Of a stretch of DNA of 64,000 bases, positions 25,251 through 33,762 are shown piece after piece. The stretch comes from Arthrobacter_D sp015752045 (GTDB lineage: Bacteria > Actinomycetota > Actinomycetes > Actinomycetales > Micrococcaceae), in contig NZ_JADOUS010000004.1 in NCBI RefSeq assembly GCF_015752045.1, forward strand, positions 124,001-188,000, read 5' to 3'. The notes below the pieces were generated by a model. The model was not told the DNA's origin. It saw nothing but the letters and a program-made list of their open reading frames with translations, and made no database searches. The translations under genes were made by a program, and so were the position numbers. Numbering within the stretch: position 1 is the stretch's first letter; the number at the start of each line of letters is the position of its first letter.

Positions 25251-25928
25251 ATGACCCCATCGCTTTCCGTCCAGTGGCGTGACCTCGACGCATCGCTCGA
25301 ACGGGCGGGCTTCTATCCGCGCCTCGTGGCCGACGTCGTCCATGACGCCCTCGACGGCCGTGAGCCGCTCTCGCATGTCGCGCACCTCGAGACGCACTTC
25401 GAGCGCACCGAGGTGCACCGCCACATCACGGTCCTCGTACTCACAGAGGACATGCTGGTCATCACGCACGTGGACGACCAGCAGCTCGACGACGCCGGCG
25501 AGCAGGTGATGGCGCAGATCTCCACCGAGTCGGTCCCCGTCAGCCAGATCCGCTCCGTGGTCCTCAGCTACCTCTACGCGCAGCCGCAGGACTACAAGCC
25601 CACCGACCAGGTCCGCGAGATGACGCTCGCGATCGCCTGGTCCGGGGGGCAGCGCCTGGACATCGGCCCCGCCAGCTGCGGCGACCCGCAGTGCGACGCC
25701 GACCACGGCCTCACCGGGACGATGGCGCAGGAGGACATCGTCCTGCGCGTCAGTGCCGAAGCCGACGGCGCGCAGGCGGTGCAGAACGCCAAGGCGTTCG
25801 CCCGGGCCCTGCGCAAGGTCAACACGGCGAGCCCCGTCTCCGGCGGGTACGTCGCCGCACCGGACGTGACGCCGCGCCGGCAGCCCGGCTTCGGTGCCCG
25901 GTTCAACAGGCCGCACCACCAGCGGTAG
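25251..25928 (+). CDS. DUF5998 family protein
   Basis: A 225-residue soluble protein of a conserved actinobacterial family without known function. Recognisable blocks are VVHDALDGREPLSHVAHLETHFE and HRHITVLVLTEDMLVITHVDD; the second half contains DIGPASCGDPQCDADHG. Start ATG 25251 follows GGAGG. It lies five bases before the phosphatase-fold gene, and the DUF5998, phosphatase, thymidine kinase order recurs in actinobacteria, which suggests a shared process. I cannot assign one. Confidence 0.8.
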   Translation: MTPSLSVQWRDLDASLERAGFYPRLVADVVHDALDGREPLSHVAHLETHFERTEVHRHITVLVLTEDMLVITHVDDQQLDDAGEQVMAQISTESVPVSQIRSVVLSYLYAQPQDYKPTDQVREMTLAIAWSGGQRLDIGPASCGDPQCDADHGLTGTMAQEDIVLRVSAEADGAQAVQNAKAFARALRKVNTASPVSGGYVAAPDVTPRRQPGFGARFNRPHHQR

Positions 25929-25933
25929 CGGTC

Positions 25934-27151
25934 TTGCCTTTCGTCCACCGGGAGCCGCTTCCCGCCCCACCGGCCTACGGCGTGTCCACGGTGGCCGAGG
26001 TGATGACCAGCTCGGCCGCAGCGCTCGGCGTGGACGGCTTCACCAATGCCCTCGGCCTGCCCTCCTCGCGGCGCGTCGCCGTCGTCATGGTGGACGGCCT
26101 CGGGATGGCGCTGCTGCGGAAGTACGCGGCGCACGCACCGTTCCTGCGGGAGAGCCTCGCGTCCGCGCGGATCCTCTCCTCGGCCTTCCCGTCGACGACG
26201 GCGGCCTCGCTGGCCAGCCTGGGCACGGGCCTCGCCCCCGGGCAGCACGGCATGGTGGGCTACGACGTCCTCGATCCCGCGCAGGATGCCGTGGTCAACA
26301 TGCTCGGCCGGTGGGACGCCGCGGTGGATCCGCTCGTCTGGCAGCCGCACCCGACGGTGCTCGAGAGGGTGGCCGGGCACCTGCCCGTCGTCACCGTGAG
26401 CCACCCCCGCTTCGAGGACTCGCCCATGACGCGCGCTGCGCTGCGTGGCGGCGCCTTCGCCGGCGCGGGCACCATCCACGCGCAGATCGACACGGCCGCC
26501 GAGCAGCTGGCCGCCGCGCCCACCATGCTCATGTACTTCTACGTCAACGACCTCGACAAGGCAGGGCACCGGTACGGTATCGACTCCCCGCACTGGCTCC
26601 GTGCGCTCGAGGACCTGGACGCCGCCCTGAAGCTCCTGGCCCGCCGCGTGCCGTCGGACACGCTCCTGCTCCTGACGGCGGACCACGGCATGGTGGACGT
26701 GCCGGCGCCGCAGCGGATCGACTACTCCGAGCACCCCGACCTCCTCGAGGGCGTCGCCCACACGGGCGGCGAGCCGCGGATGCTCCACCTCTACCTCACG
26801 CCTGGTCTTCCCGCCGAGGACCGCGACGCCCTGGCGCTGCGCTGGCACGAGGCCTTCGGGTCCCGGGCGTGGGTCCTGACGCGGGACGAGGCCGTCGCGG
26901 GCGGTTACTTCGGTCCCGTGCGTGACGAGGTGCTGCCGCGGATCGGGGACCTGCTCGTGCTGGCACGGGAGGGCGTCGCCCTCATCGACGGGCGGCGCGT
27001 GCAGCCGTCCGCGTTCGAGATGGTGGGACAGCACGGCTCCCTGACACGCTCCGAGCGTGACATCCCCCTCATCACCCTGGCGAAACCTGCACCGACCGGC
27101 CGTTCCCGGAGCAGCCGCGCCAGGAGCAGCAGGGGGGCGCGCCGTGGCTGA
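25934..27151 (+). CDS. Alkaline-phosphatase-superfamily nucleotide pyrophosphatase/phosphodiesterase
   Basis: A 405-residue enzyme of the type I phosphodiesterase / nucleotide pyrophosphatase fold. Metal-site and nucleophile motifs are visible: VVMVDGLGMALL, FPSTTAASLASLGTG (catalytic Thr), YFYVNDLDKAGHRYG (D and H), and LLTADHGMVDV (DHG). No signal peptide is seen, so it is probably cytoplasmic. Start TTG 25934 lies five bases after the DUF5998 stop; GTG 25982 is an alternative. The stop overlaps the GTG of thymidine kinase, which implies coupling. The substrate is unknown. Confidence 0.85.
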   Translation: MPFVHREPLPAPPAYGVSTVAEVMTSSAAALGVDGFTNALGLPSSRRVAVVMVDGLGMALLRKYAAHAPFLRESLASARILSSAFPSTTAASLASLGTGLAPGQHGMVGYDVLDPAQDAVVNMLGRWDAAVDPLVWQPHPTVLERVAGHLPVVTVSHPRFEDSPMTRAALRGGAFAGAGTIHAQIDTAAEQLAAAPTMLMYFYVNDLDKAGHRYGIDSPHWLRALEDLDAALKLLARRVPSDTLLLLTADHGMVDVPAPQRIDYSEHPDLLEGVAHTGGEPRMLHLYLTPGLPAEDRDALALRWHEAFGSRAWVLTRDEAVAGGYFGPVRDEVLPRIGDLLVLAREGVALIDGRRVQPSAFEMVGQHGSLTRSERDIPLITLAKPAPTGRSRSSRARSSRGARRG

Positions 27152-27884
27152 GCTCCTGTTCTTCTCCGGCACCATGGACTGCGGGAAGTCGACCCTGGCG
27201 CTGCAGATGGACCACAACCACAAGGCCCGCGGCCGCCGGGGGGTGCTCTTCAGCTCCCATGACCGGGCGGGGGAGTCGATGATCTCCAGCCGCCTCGGGC
27301 TCCAGGTGCCGGCCGTCGAGGTCTTCCCGGACACCGACTTCTGGACCGAGCTCTCACTGCGGCAGACCATGGGGGCGCGGATCGACTATGTGATCTGCGA
27401 CGAGGCACAGTTCTACACGATCGAACAGATCGACCAGCTGGCGCGCATCGTGGACGAGATGGACATCGACGTGTTCGGCTTCGGGATCACCTCGGACTTC
27501 CGCACGCGGCTCTTCCCCGGATCCCAGCGCCTGATCGAACTCGCCGACCGCGTACAGGTGCTGCAGGTCGAGGCGTTGTGCTGGTGCGGCAAGAGGGCCA
27601 CCCACAACGCCCGGACGGTGGACGGCGTCATGGTCGTCGAGGGGGACCAGATGGTGGTCGGCGACGTCGACCAGCCGATCGACGACGACGCTCCGGCGAT
27701 CCCGCGGAACCCCGCGGTCGATCCGCTGTCGGGCGGTCGGGACCGTGGACCCGTCGTGGGGTACGAGACACTGTGCCGACGGCACCATATGCGCCGGCAG
27801 ACGTCGAGGACGTCGCCCTCGCTCTACGCCAACGAGATGCCGCTGCCGTTCGAGCCGCGATTCCAGGAATCCGACCTGCTCTGA
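27144..27884 (+). CDS. tdk: Thymidine kinase (type II)
   Basis: A 246-residue salvage kinase phosphorylating thymidine. The P-loop GTMDCGKST is at residues 9-17, the Walker B-like YVICDEAQFY follows, and zinc-ribbon cysteines occur as CWCGKRATHNAR and later CRRHH. The C-terminal end is longer than in the E. coli enzyme. GTG 27144 overlaps the upstream stop and has a GGGGGG-type ribosome site. It converges with sepH. Confidence 0.92.
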   Translation: MAELLFFSGTMDCGKSTLALQMDHNHKARGRRGVLFSSHDRAGESMISSRLGLQVPAVEVFPDTDFWTELSLRQTMGARIDYVICDEAQFYTIEQIDQLARIVDEMDIDVFGFGITSDFRTRLFPGSQRLIELADRVQVLQVEALCWCGKRATHNARTVDGVMVVEGDQMVVGDVDQPIDDDAPAIPRNPAVDPLSGGRDRGPVVGYETLCRRHHMRRQTSRTSPSLYANEMPLPFEPRFQESDLL

Positions 27885-27905
27885 CCTGCGGCGACCGGGG
27901 GCGAC

Positions 27906-27939
27906 GCGCCGGGCCGGACGATGCGCCGGGCCGGACGAT
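27906..27939. repeat. Perfect 17-bp tandem duplication
   Basis: GCGCCGGGCCGGACGAT occurs twice back to back in the 89-bp gap between the convergent tdk and sepH genes. The unit is self-complementary in part (GCCGGGCCGG), so the duplicate could fold as a terminator. Confidence 0.85.
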
Positions 27940-27973
27940 CCACCGGTCGGGGCGGGTCGGGGCGGTGGGCGGG

Positions 27974-29431
27974 TCAGTCGCCCTTACGCCCGAAGACGAT
28001 GTCGTCCCAGCTCGGCACGCTCGAGCGCTTGGGCTTGACCCGGCGCTCGGCCGCGGCGTCCGCCGTGTCCCTGCCCGTGTCCTTGCCCGGGTCCCTGGCG
28101 GAATCCTTGCTCGTCTCCTTGCCCGGGTCCCTCCCCGCACCCTTGGCGGCGCCCCTGGAGGCGTCCTTGCCCATGTCCCGGCCCATGTCCCGGCCCGCGG
28201 GGCGGGCAGCCCGGCTGCCGCCGTCACGTCCGGTCCCGGCCGGCGGCTGGAGCCGGCGCGAGGGCTGCGCGAAGATACTGATCTCGCGGGTGTCCGTGCT
28301 GACCCCGTCGTAGAGCCTCGGGCTCCCGTCCTCGTGGTGGGCCGAGGGGTCGGCCGCTTCCTCGTCGGTCCCGGCATCGCCGCCGGCGAGCACGTCGTCC
28401 TCGCCGTGGCGCGGCGCGAGCGCGAGCCCCGGCGCCGAGGCATCACGTCCGGTCGGCGCATCCTGGTCGGCGCCGCCCCGGGCGTCGTCCGTCAGGGTCC
28501 CGCGGTCCGGGGTGTCGTCCTGCGTGCTGTCCTGGGTCCCGTCGTCGTCCCGGGGATGGGCGGCCGGGATGCTTCCCCGCGTGAGGAGTTCCGCGAGGGC
28601 GTCGTCGCCGTCCTCGTCGGCTCCGAGGCGCTGGCCGCGGCGAGAGCGCAGGACGTCCAGCAGGCCGTCCTGGTCCGCGGGGGTCGATTCGGGGGCCTCG
28701 TCGGCCTTCTCCGCCTCGAAGTCGAAGACACGGTCCGCCACGGCGCTGAGTCTCCGGGCGGGGAGCGGGCCGTCGAGGGGCTCGAGCTCGCTGAGCACCT
28801 GCGCCCACCGGTTCCCGTTCACCACCGTCCTGCGGGTGGGGTTGTAGGTCCACTGCGCGGGCGGCTGCTCACCCAGATCGACCGTCGACCCGTCGGGCAG
28901 CTCGAACGAGACCTCGACGTGCCAGGACCCGTCCTGCCGGCGCCACGAGTCCCACTCGAGCGAGGCCGGGTCGATCCCGTAGCTCTGCACGCGGTAGGCG
29001 ACCATGTCGCCGAGGAGGGCGGGGTCGTCGCCGAACGCGGACCGGTAGCCGTCATGGCTCGGAAGCGGTGAGGCGACCTCGACGCGCTGCGCCAGGTAGG
29101 CCAGGTAGTCGCGCTCGGCGCGGACGGGTCCCTCGTAGCGCTGCACGTGCGCGAGGTCGAGGTCCGATTCGCCGGCGACCTGCTCCGCCGTGGCGCCCAT
29201 CCGGATGCGGGCCTGGATGTCGCGGGGGGTCAGGTGGACCGGCGGCTTCGCCGGCTTCGGCCGGGTCCGCTCCGGCGATGCATCCCGCGTCGCGGTCGGA
29301 GCGTCGGCCGGGGTGCTCGCACTGCGCAGCGCGTCGTCGATGGGCAGCCGGTAGGACGTGCCCTCCTCGCCGCTCAACAGCAGATGTCCGCCATCCTCAT
29401 GGACACCCACCAGGCGTAACTCCTGCATCAA
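27974..29431 (-). CDS. sepH: Septation protein SepH
   Basis: A 485-residue actinobacterial cell-division protein that stimulates FtsZ assembly. The N-terminal DUF3071 domain starts MMQELRLVGVHEDGGHLLL and contains a helix-turn-helix (LTPRDIQARIRMGATAEQVA). The C-terminal half is long, acidic, then basic and repetitive (GRDMGRDMGKDASRGAAKGAGRDPGKE), with a conserved tail ending KPKRSSVPSWDDIVFG that matches the family's FtsZ-contacting end. The start could be the first or second methionine (29431 or 29428). It is divergent from the DUF4193 gene, as in most actinobacteria. Confidence 0.9.
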   Translation of the reverse strand: MMQELRLVGVHEDGGHLLLSGEEGTSYRLPIDDALRSASTPADAPTATRDASPERTRPKPAKPPVHLTPRDIQARIRMGATAEQVAGESDLDLAHVQRYEGPVRAERDYLAYLAQRVEVASPLPSHDGYRSAFGDDPALLGDMVAYRVQSYGIDPASLEWDSWRRQDGSWHVEVSFELPDGSTVDLGEQPPAQWTYNPTRRTVVNGNRWAQVLSELEPLDGPLPARRLSAVADRVFDFEAEKADEAPESTPADQDGLLDVLRSRRGQRLGADEDGDDALAELLTRGSIPAAHPRDDDGTQDSTQDDTPDRGTLTDDARGGADQDAPTGRDASAPGLALAPRHGEDDVLAGGDAGTDEEAADPSAHHEDGSPRLYDGVSTDTREISIFAQPSRRLQPPAGTGRDGGSRAARPAGRDMGRDMGKDASRGAAKGAGRDPGKETSKDSARDPGKDTGRDTADAAAERRVKPKRSSVPSWDDIVFGRKGD

Positions 29432-29628
29432 TTCCTCCAGCCGACAATGATTCCTAGGTGAAACTGTGCCACTGAATGGCGGCCATTCCTACTACGTGAT
29501 CAGGCGTGGCGGGCCGCGGCGCTGCGGCGGGCACAAATCTGGAGGCCGTAGCGTTATGGCAGCCGTGGGCAGACGACCCGCGGATGGCCGGACAGAATCC
29601 GGACGGTATGGAGCGTGAGAAGGCAGAT

Positions 29629-29931
29629 ATGGCGACAGACTACGACGCACCGCGGACGACGGTCGACGACGACGACACCCGCAGCGACGAACTGGAGGGA
29701 CCCGGCACGCAGGGCGCGCTGCAGACGGCGGTGATCGACGACGACGAGCTCGAGGCCGCCGATTCCTTCGACCTGCCCGGCGCGGACCTCTCCAGCGAGG
29801 AGATCTCGGTGCAGATCCTCGCGGCGCAGGCCGACGAGTTCACGTGCGCGTCCTGCTTCCTCGTCCGGCATCGGTCGCAGATAGCCCTGGACCGGGACGG
29901 ACAGCTGTACTGCATGGACTGCGAGGGCTGA
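29629..29931 (+). CDS. DUF4193 domain protein
   Basis: A 100-residue acidic protein with a C-terminal zinc-ribbon-like pair, FTCASCFLVRH and YCMDC. It is found almost universally in actinobacteria next to sepH and dut, and its function is not established. ATG 29629 was chosen because AGAAGG lies seven bases before it; in-frame ATGs at 29584 and 29611 exist upstream. A TAGCGT -10-like box is at about 29548. Confidence 0.85.
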   Translation: MATDYDAPRTTVDDDDTRSDELEGPGTQGALQTAVIDDDELEAADSFDLPGADLSSEEISVQILAAQADEFTCASCFLVRHRSQIALDRDGQLYCMDCEG

Positions 29932-29934
29932 GGC

Positions 29935-30411
29935 TCAGCCGGCCAGCGCGGCCACGAGGCGTTCCGGGGTGCGGGAGGACGCGAGCCAGTACGGCGTGCG
30001 GTCCTCGGGGTCGGTGACCTCGATCTTCACGACCGGGGAGATCCAGCCCCTGATGCACAGGTAGGCGAGGCCGTTCAGGCCCGGACCGCGCTGGTAGGTC
30101 GCGTCATCGCCGCCGAACCAGTCCACCGCACCTAGGTACTGCCGCTCGATGGTCGCCCGACCCACGGTGAGGGAGGTCGGGGTGACCGTGATCCGCGGCG
30201 TGGACAGGATGAGCATGGTGACGACGATGATCGCGACGACGACGGCGACCGCGTAGCCGACGAACATCGAGATGGGCGCGAACATCACGATCGTGGCGGC
30301 GGAGAACCCCGCCGCGATCAGCCAGACCCACGGTGTGGGCCACAGGCGCTCGTCGTAGAGGACGGTCTGGTCGGGTGTGTTCTGGGGTGCTTCCCCGGGC
30401 GCGCTGGACAT
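29935..30411 (-). CDS. DUF3093 domain membrane protein
   Basis: A 158-residue protein with two adjacent membrane helices (about residues 28-70) followed by a beta-rich cytoplasmic domain (YLGAVDWFGGDDATYQRGPGLNGLAYLCIRGWISPVVKIEV). This is the DUF3093 family of unknown function. It is convergent with DUF4193 (three bases apart) and divergent from dut. Confidence 0.85.
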   Translation of the reverse strand: MSSAPGEAPQNTPDQTVLYDERLWPTPWVWLIAAGFSAATIVMFAPISMFVGYAVAVVVAIIVVTMLILSTPRITVTPTSLTVGRATIERQYLGAVDWFGGDDATYQRGPGLNGLAYLCIRGWISPVVKIEVTDPEDRTPYWLASSRTPERLVAALAG

Positions 30412-30553
30412 GACACCAGCATTCCACCCTTTGGCCCCCGTCTCATCCGCCCCGCGGGTCCCCGGAGGGTCTCCCGGCTGTCAGGTGGGGCCCGGGCAAA
30501 GGCGCTAAAGTGGGGGGCTGGTAACCGGATAGCTCGCCTTGGAGATGCAGTTC

Positions 30554-31045
30554 ATGGGTACACAGCAGGACCTCCCGGTCCAGATCTTGATGCTCGACGA
30601 CGGCCTCGAGCCCCCCGCGTACGCCACCGACGGCGATGCGGGCGCGGACCTGCGTACCGCCGTCGACCTCGTCCTCGGGCCGGGCGAACGCGCACTCGTC
30701 CCCACCGGGGTGGCCATGGCGCTCCCCGCGGGCTACGTGGGGCTCGTGCACCCGCGGTCCGGGCTCGCCGCGCGCCACGGGCTGACGATCGTCAACGCTC
30801 CGGGCACCATCGATGCCGGCTACCGCGGAGAGGTGAAGGTCTGCCTCCTCAACACCGACCGGCACCATCCCGTCCGCCTCTCGCGGGGCGACAGGATCGC
30901 CCAGCTGGTCATCCAGCGCGTGGAGCGTGCCGTGTTCGCCGTCGTCGACCAGCTGCCCGACAGCGCCCGGGGCACGGATGGCTTCGGTTCCACCGGGGGA
31001 TTCGGAGTCCCCACGACCGCCGTCACGACGCCGTCCGGCGGCTGA
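30554..31045 (+). CDS. dut: dUTP diphosphatase
   Basis: A 163-residue trimeric dUTPase that hydrolyses dUTP to dUMP, keeping uracil out of DNA and feeding thymidylate synthesis. All five motifs are present: DAGADLR, HPRSGLAARHG, GTIDAGYRGEVKVCLLN, RGDRIAQLVI and RGTDGFGSTGGFG. Start ATG 30554 follows GGAG with a 9-base spacing. A TAAAGT -10 box at 30506-30511 lies upstream. Confidence 0.96.
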   Translation: MGTQQDLPVQILMLDDGLEPPAYATDGDAGADLRTAVDLVLGPGERALVPTGVAMALPAGYVGLVHPRSGLAARHGLTIVNAPGTIDAGYRGEVKVCLLNTDRHHPVRLSRGDRIAQLVIQRVERAVFAVVDQLPDSARGTDGFGSTGGFGVPTTAVTTPSGG

Positions 31046-31123
31046 CACCCCCACTCCGCGTCGCAGCAGCGACGACCGAAGATCCCACGAACTTGACCAC
31101 GCCACCAGGAAAGGAACCCGGAC

Positions 31124-31948
31124 ATGGCTTTTGGGCGCCCCAGGAAGAAAAAGCAGGACGACGCCGCCGTCGCATCGGAGCAGCAGGACCAGGACCCCAC
31201 GGGAGCGCCGGACGTGCAGGACGCGGATGCGCCGACCGCCGTCACCCCCGGTGTGCCGGCTGAGGCCGGTGTGGCTGCACCCGGTGTGCCGCAGGCCGCC
31301 GACCTCGTGTCCAGTGCGGACTACGATCGCGCCACCCAGGGCCCGTTCGACCTCTCCGAGCAGGACACCGCGAACGGGTACATCAACCTCGGTGCCCTGC
31401 GGATCAATGCGGCCGAGGGGCTGCAGTTGCGCCTCGAGGTCGAGGAGCGCAGCAAGCGCGTCATCGCCGTGACCCTGGACCTCGGCGGATCGACCCTCCA
31501 GTTGCAGGCCTTCGCTGCGCCGAAGACGGAAGGCCTGTGGAACGAGATCCGGGAGCAGATCGGCACCTCGGTCGGATCCCAGGGTGGCACCGTCGAGGAG
31601 CGGCCGGGCAGGCTCGGTACGGAACTCTTCGCCAAGCTGCCCGCGCAGACACCCGACGGCCAGGCCGGGTACCGGGTTGCGCGGTTCGTGGGCATCAACG
31701 GTCCGCGCTGGTTCCTGCGGGGCGTCTTCGGAGGACCCGCGGCCCTCGAGGCGACCGCCGCGGCACCCATGGAGCAGCTCTTCCGCAGCGTCGTCGTGGT
31801 CCGCGGCGACCAGCCGCTCCCGCCGCGTGAGCTGCTCCAGCTCAGCCTGCCCAAGGACGCCACGGCAGGATCGGCGCCCGCTCCCGCCCCGGCCCGCCCT
31901 GATCTGAACCCGCTCGAGCGCGGCCCCGAGATCACCGAGACCCGCTGA
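31124..31948 (+). CDS. DUF3710 domain protein
   Basis: A 274-residue actinobacterial protein with a basic start (MAFGRPRKKKQDD), a disordered linker and the DUF3710 domain (DTANGYINLGALRINAAEG through QLFRSVVVVRGDQPLPPRELL). The function is unknown. It starts with a GAAAGGAA ribosome site and lies five bases before the OB-fold gene, so DUF3710, OB-fold and DUF3159 form one unit. Confidence 0.88.
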   Translation: MAFGRPRKKKQDDAAVASEQQDQDPTGAPDVQDADAPTAVTPGVPAEAGVAAPGVPQAADLVSSADYDRATQGPFDLSEQDTANGYINLGALRINAAEGLQLRLEVEERSKRVIAVTLDLGGSTLQLQAFAAPKTEGLWNEIREQIGTSVGSQGGTVEERPGRLGTELFAKLPAQTPDGQAGYRVARFVGINGPRWFLRGVFGGPAALEATAAAPMEQLFRSVVVVRGDQPLPPRELLQLSLPKDATAGSAPAPAPARPDLNPLERGPEITETR

Positions 31949-31953
31949 CCGTC

Positions 31954-32307
31954 ATGCCCGCCCTGCCGAACGGGCGAGGTCCCGCCGATCCCGACGGCCC
32001 GGGGCGGGTCCTCGTCCCCGTCCCGGCCGCGCTGCCGGAGCGTGGCAGGATCAAGGCCCGCGGCGTCGTGACCAGCCTCACGATCGCGCCCGTCACGTCC
32101 CCGCCGTCCTTCAGTGTCCTCGCCGGGATCGACTGGAACGGTGCGCGGAAGACCGTCCGCATCATCTGGATGGGCCAGCGGCGCGTTCCGGGCGTCGAGG
32201 CGGGCGTCGCGCTCCGGTTCGAGGGCATGCTCACCACGGTGGACGGCACGCCCACCGTGTACAACCCCCGCTACGAGATCATCGGCCGCCCGGACGAGAA
32301 CGGATGA
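31954..32307 (+). CDS. OB-fold nucleic-acid-binding domain protein
   Basis: A 117-residue small OB-fold protein. The core RIKARGVVTSLTIAP, VRIIWMGQRRVPGV and LRFEGMLTTVDGTPTVYNPRYEII follows the five-strand pattern of RecG/exonuclease-type wedge OB domains. In actinobacteria it sits between DUF3710 and DUF3159. Partner and ligand are unknown. Confidence 0.82.
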   Translation: MPALPNGRGPADPDGPGRVLVPVPAALPERGRIKARGVVTSLTIAPVTSPPSFSVLAGIDWNGARKTVRIIWMGQRRVPGVEAGVALRFEGMLTTVDGTPTVYNPRYEIIGRPDENG

Positions 32308-32317
32308 GGAACCCGAC

Positions 32318-33094
32318 ATGAGCCACCCGATCGATGACCCCGACGCCCCCCGACGCCCCGGGGACGACGGCGCCCGCCCGGACGACGACGGGCCCGGCCC
32401 GCAGGCCGGGCCGACGGCGGCGGACTTCGCCAGGCAGTACGCCGCGAAATCCGGGGTGAAGCGCACCGACGACGGCCAGATCGACGTGCTGTCCTCGATC
32501 GGCGGAATCCAGGGGCTCGCCGAGAGCATCGCGCCCGGGCTGGTCTTCACGATCCTGTTCACCCTCACCCGGGACCTCACGGTCTCGCTCGTCGCAGCCC
32601 TGGCGGTCTCCGCCGTCTTCACCGTCCTCCGGCTCGTCACGCGGACACCGCTGACGCAGGCCCTCGCGGGGCTCATCGGCGTCGCGTTCTGCGCCATCGT
32701 GGCCCAGCGCACCGGCAACGCGGAGGACTTCTTCCTCCCGGGCTTCTTCATCAACGGCGGCTACATCATCGCGATGGCCGCGTCGGTGGTGTTCCGGTGG
32801 CCCTTCGCCGGGCTGCTCTTCGGCTTCATCCGCAACGAGGGCATCGAGTGGCGCAAGGACCCCGTCCGGGTCCGCGCCTATGCGACCGCGACCTGGATCA
32901 TCGTCGCGGTCCTGGCGCTGCGCCTGGCCGTCCAGGTGCCGCTCTACCTGGCCGGGAACGTCGCGGCCCTCGGGTCGACGCGCGTGGCCATGGGCCTGCC
33001 GCTGTACGCGCTGGGCCTCTGGTTCGCGTGGATCGTCTCGCGCCCCCGCCCGGCCTCAGCCGGCGGGCCGTCAGCGGAGGCCCAAAACAGCTAG
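32318..33094 (+). CDS. DUF3159 family membrane protein
   Basis: A 258-residue protein: a disordered, acidic Pro/Asp-rich N-terminus (about 60 residues), then five or six membrane helices (FTILFTLTRDLTVSLVAALAVSAVFTVLR and onward). This is the DUF3159 family, restricted to actinobacteria, with no known role. ATG 32318 follows GAGGAACC. The stop is four bases before the stop of the convergent TrkA gene. Confidence 0.85.
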   Translation: MSHPIDDPDAPRRPGDDGARPDDDGPGPQAGPTAADFARQYAAKSGVKRTDDGQIDVLSSIGGIQGLAESIAPGLVFTILFTLTRDLTVSLVAALAVSAVFTVLRLVTRTPLTQALAGLIGVAFCAIVAQRTGNAEDFFLPGFFINGGYIIAMAASVVFRWPFAGLLFGFIRNEGIEWRKDPVRVRAYATATWIIVAVLALRLAVQVPLYLAGNVAALGSTRVAMGLPLYALGLWFAWIVSRPRPASAGGPSAEAQNS

Positions 33095-33762
33095 TCGTCC
33101 TCGGTCCGGGCGGAGAGTGCCACCCGGAGCTCGTCCTCGGCCGCGATGGCCGCGAGGAAGAACAGCTCGTCGCCACCCTCGACCAGATCGTCCGGGCTGG
33201 GCGTGATGGGGGAGTCGTCGCGCAGGATGGCGACCGCAGCGCAGTCCTCCGGGAGGCGGAGGGAGCCGATCGTCTCGCCGACGAGGGGGGAGTCCTGGGG
33301 GACGGTGAACTCCACGATCGAGGACACCCCGGTCTGCAGCGTCAGCAGTCGCACCAGGTCGCCGACCTCCACCGCCTCCTCCACGAGGGCCGTCATGAGT
33401 CGGGGCGTGTTGACGGCGACGTCCACCCCCCAGGAGTCGTCGAACATCCAGTCGTTCTTCGGGTTGTTCACCCGGCCGACCGTGCGCCCCACGCCGAACT
33501 CGCTCTTCGCGAGCAGCGACACCACGAGGTTCACCTTGTCGTCGCCGGTCGCGGACACCACGACGTCGGCCTCGTCGAGCCGTGCGTCCTTGAGCGTCGT
33601 GAGCTCGCAGGCGTCCCCGATCAGCCATTTGGCCCCTTTGAGGCCGCTGCGGCCGATCGCCTCGGGCTTCTCGTCGATGAGCAGGATCTCGTGCTTGTTG
33701 CCGAGCAGCTCCCGCGCGATCGACGAGCCGACGCTCCCTGCTCCGGCGATGACGACCCTCAT
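33091..33762 (-). CDS. TrkA/RCK potassium-channel regulatory protein (second of pair)
   Basis: A 223-residue RCK protein: an N-terminal Rossmann fold (MRVVIAGAGSVGSSIARELLGNKHEILLIDEKPEA) binding NAD(H) or ATP, and a C-terminal RCK_C domain (PQDSPLVGETIGSLRLPEDCAAVAILRDD) of the kind that can bind cyclic di-AMP. The start overlaps the previous gene's stop by four bases (ATGA). It corresponds to one half of the mycobacterial CeoB/CeoC pair. Confidence 0.9.
   Translation of the reverse strand: MRVVIAGAGSVGSSIARELLGNKHEILLIDEKPEAIGRSGLKGAKWLIGDACELTTLKDARLDEADVVVSATGDDKVNLVVSLLAKSEFGVGRTVGRVNNPKNDWMFDDSWGVDVAVNTPRLMTALVEEAVEVGDLVRLLTLQTGVSSIVEFTVPQDSPLVGETIGSLRLPEDCAAVAILRDDSPITPSPDDLVEGGDELFFLAAIAAEDELRVALSARTEDD

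Noticed and set aside
22359..25970. 1203-residue minus-strand frame across the acyltransferase
   Set aside because: Antisense shadow; composition is codon-position mirror of the real gene.
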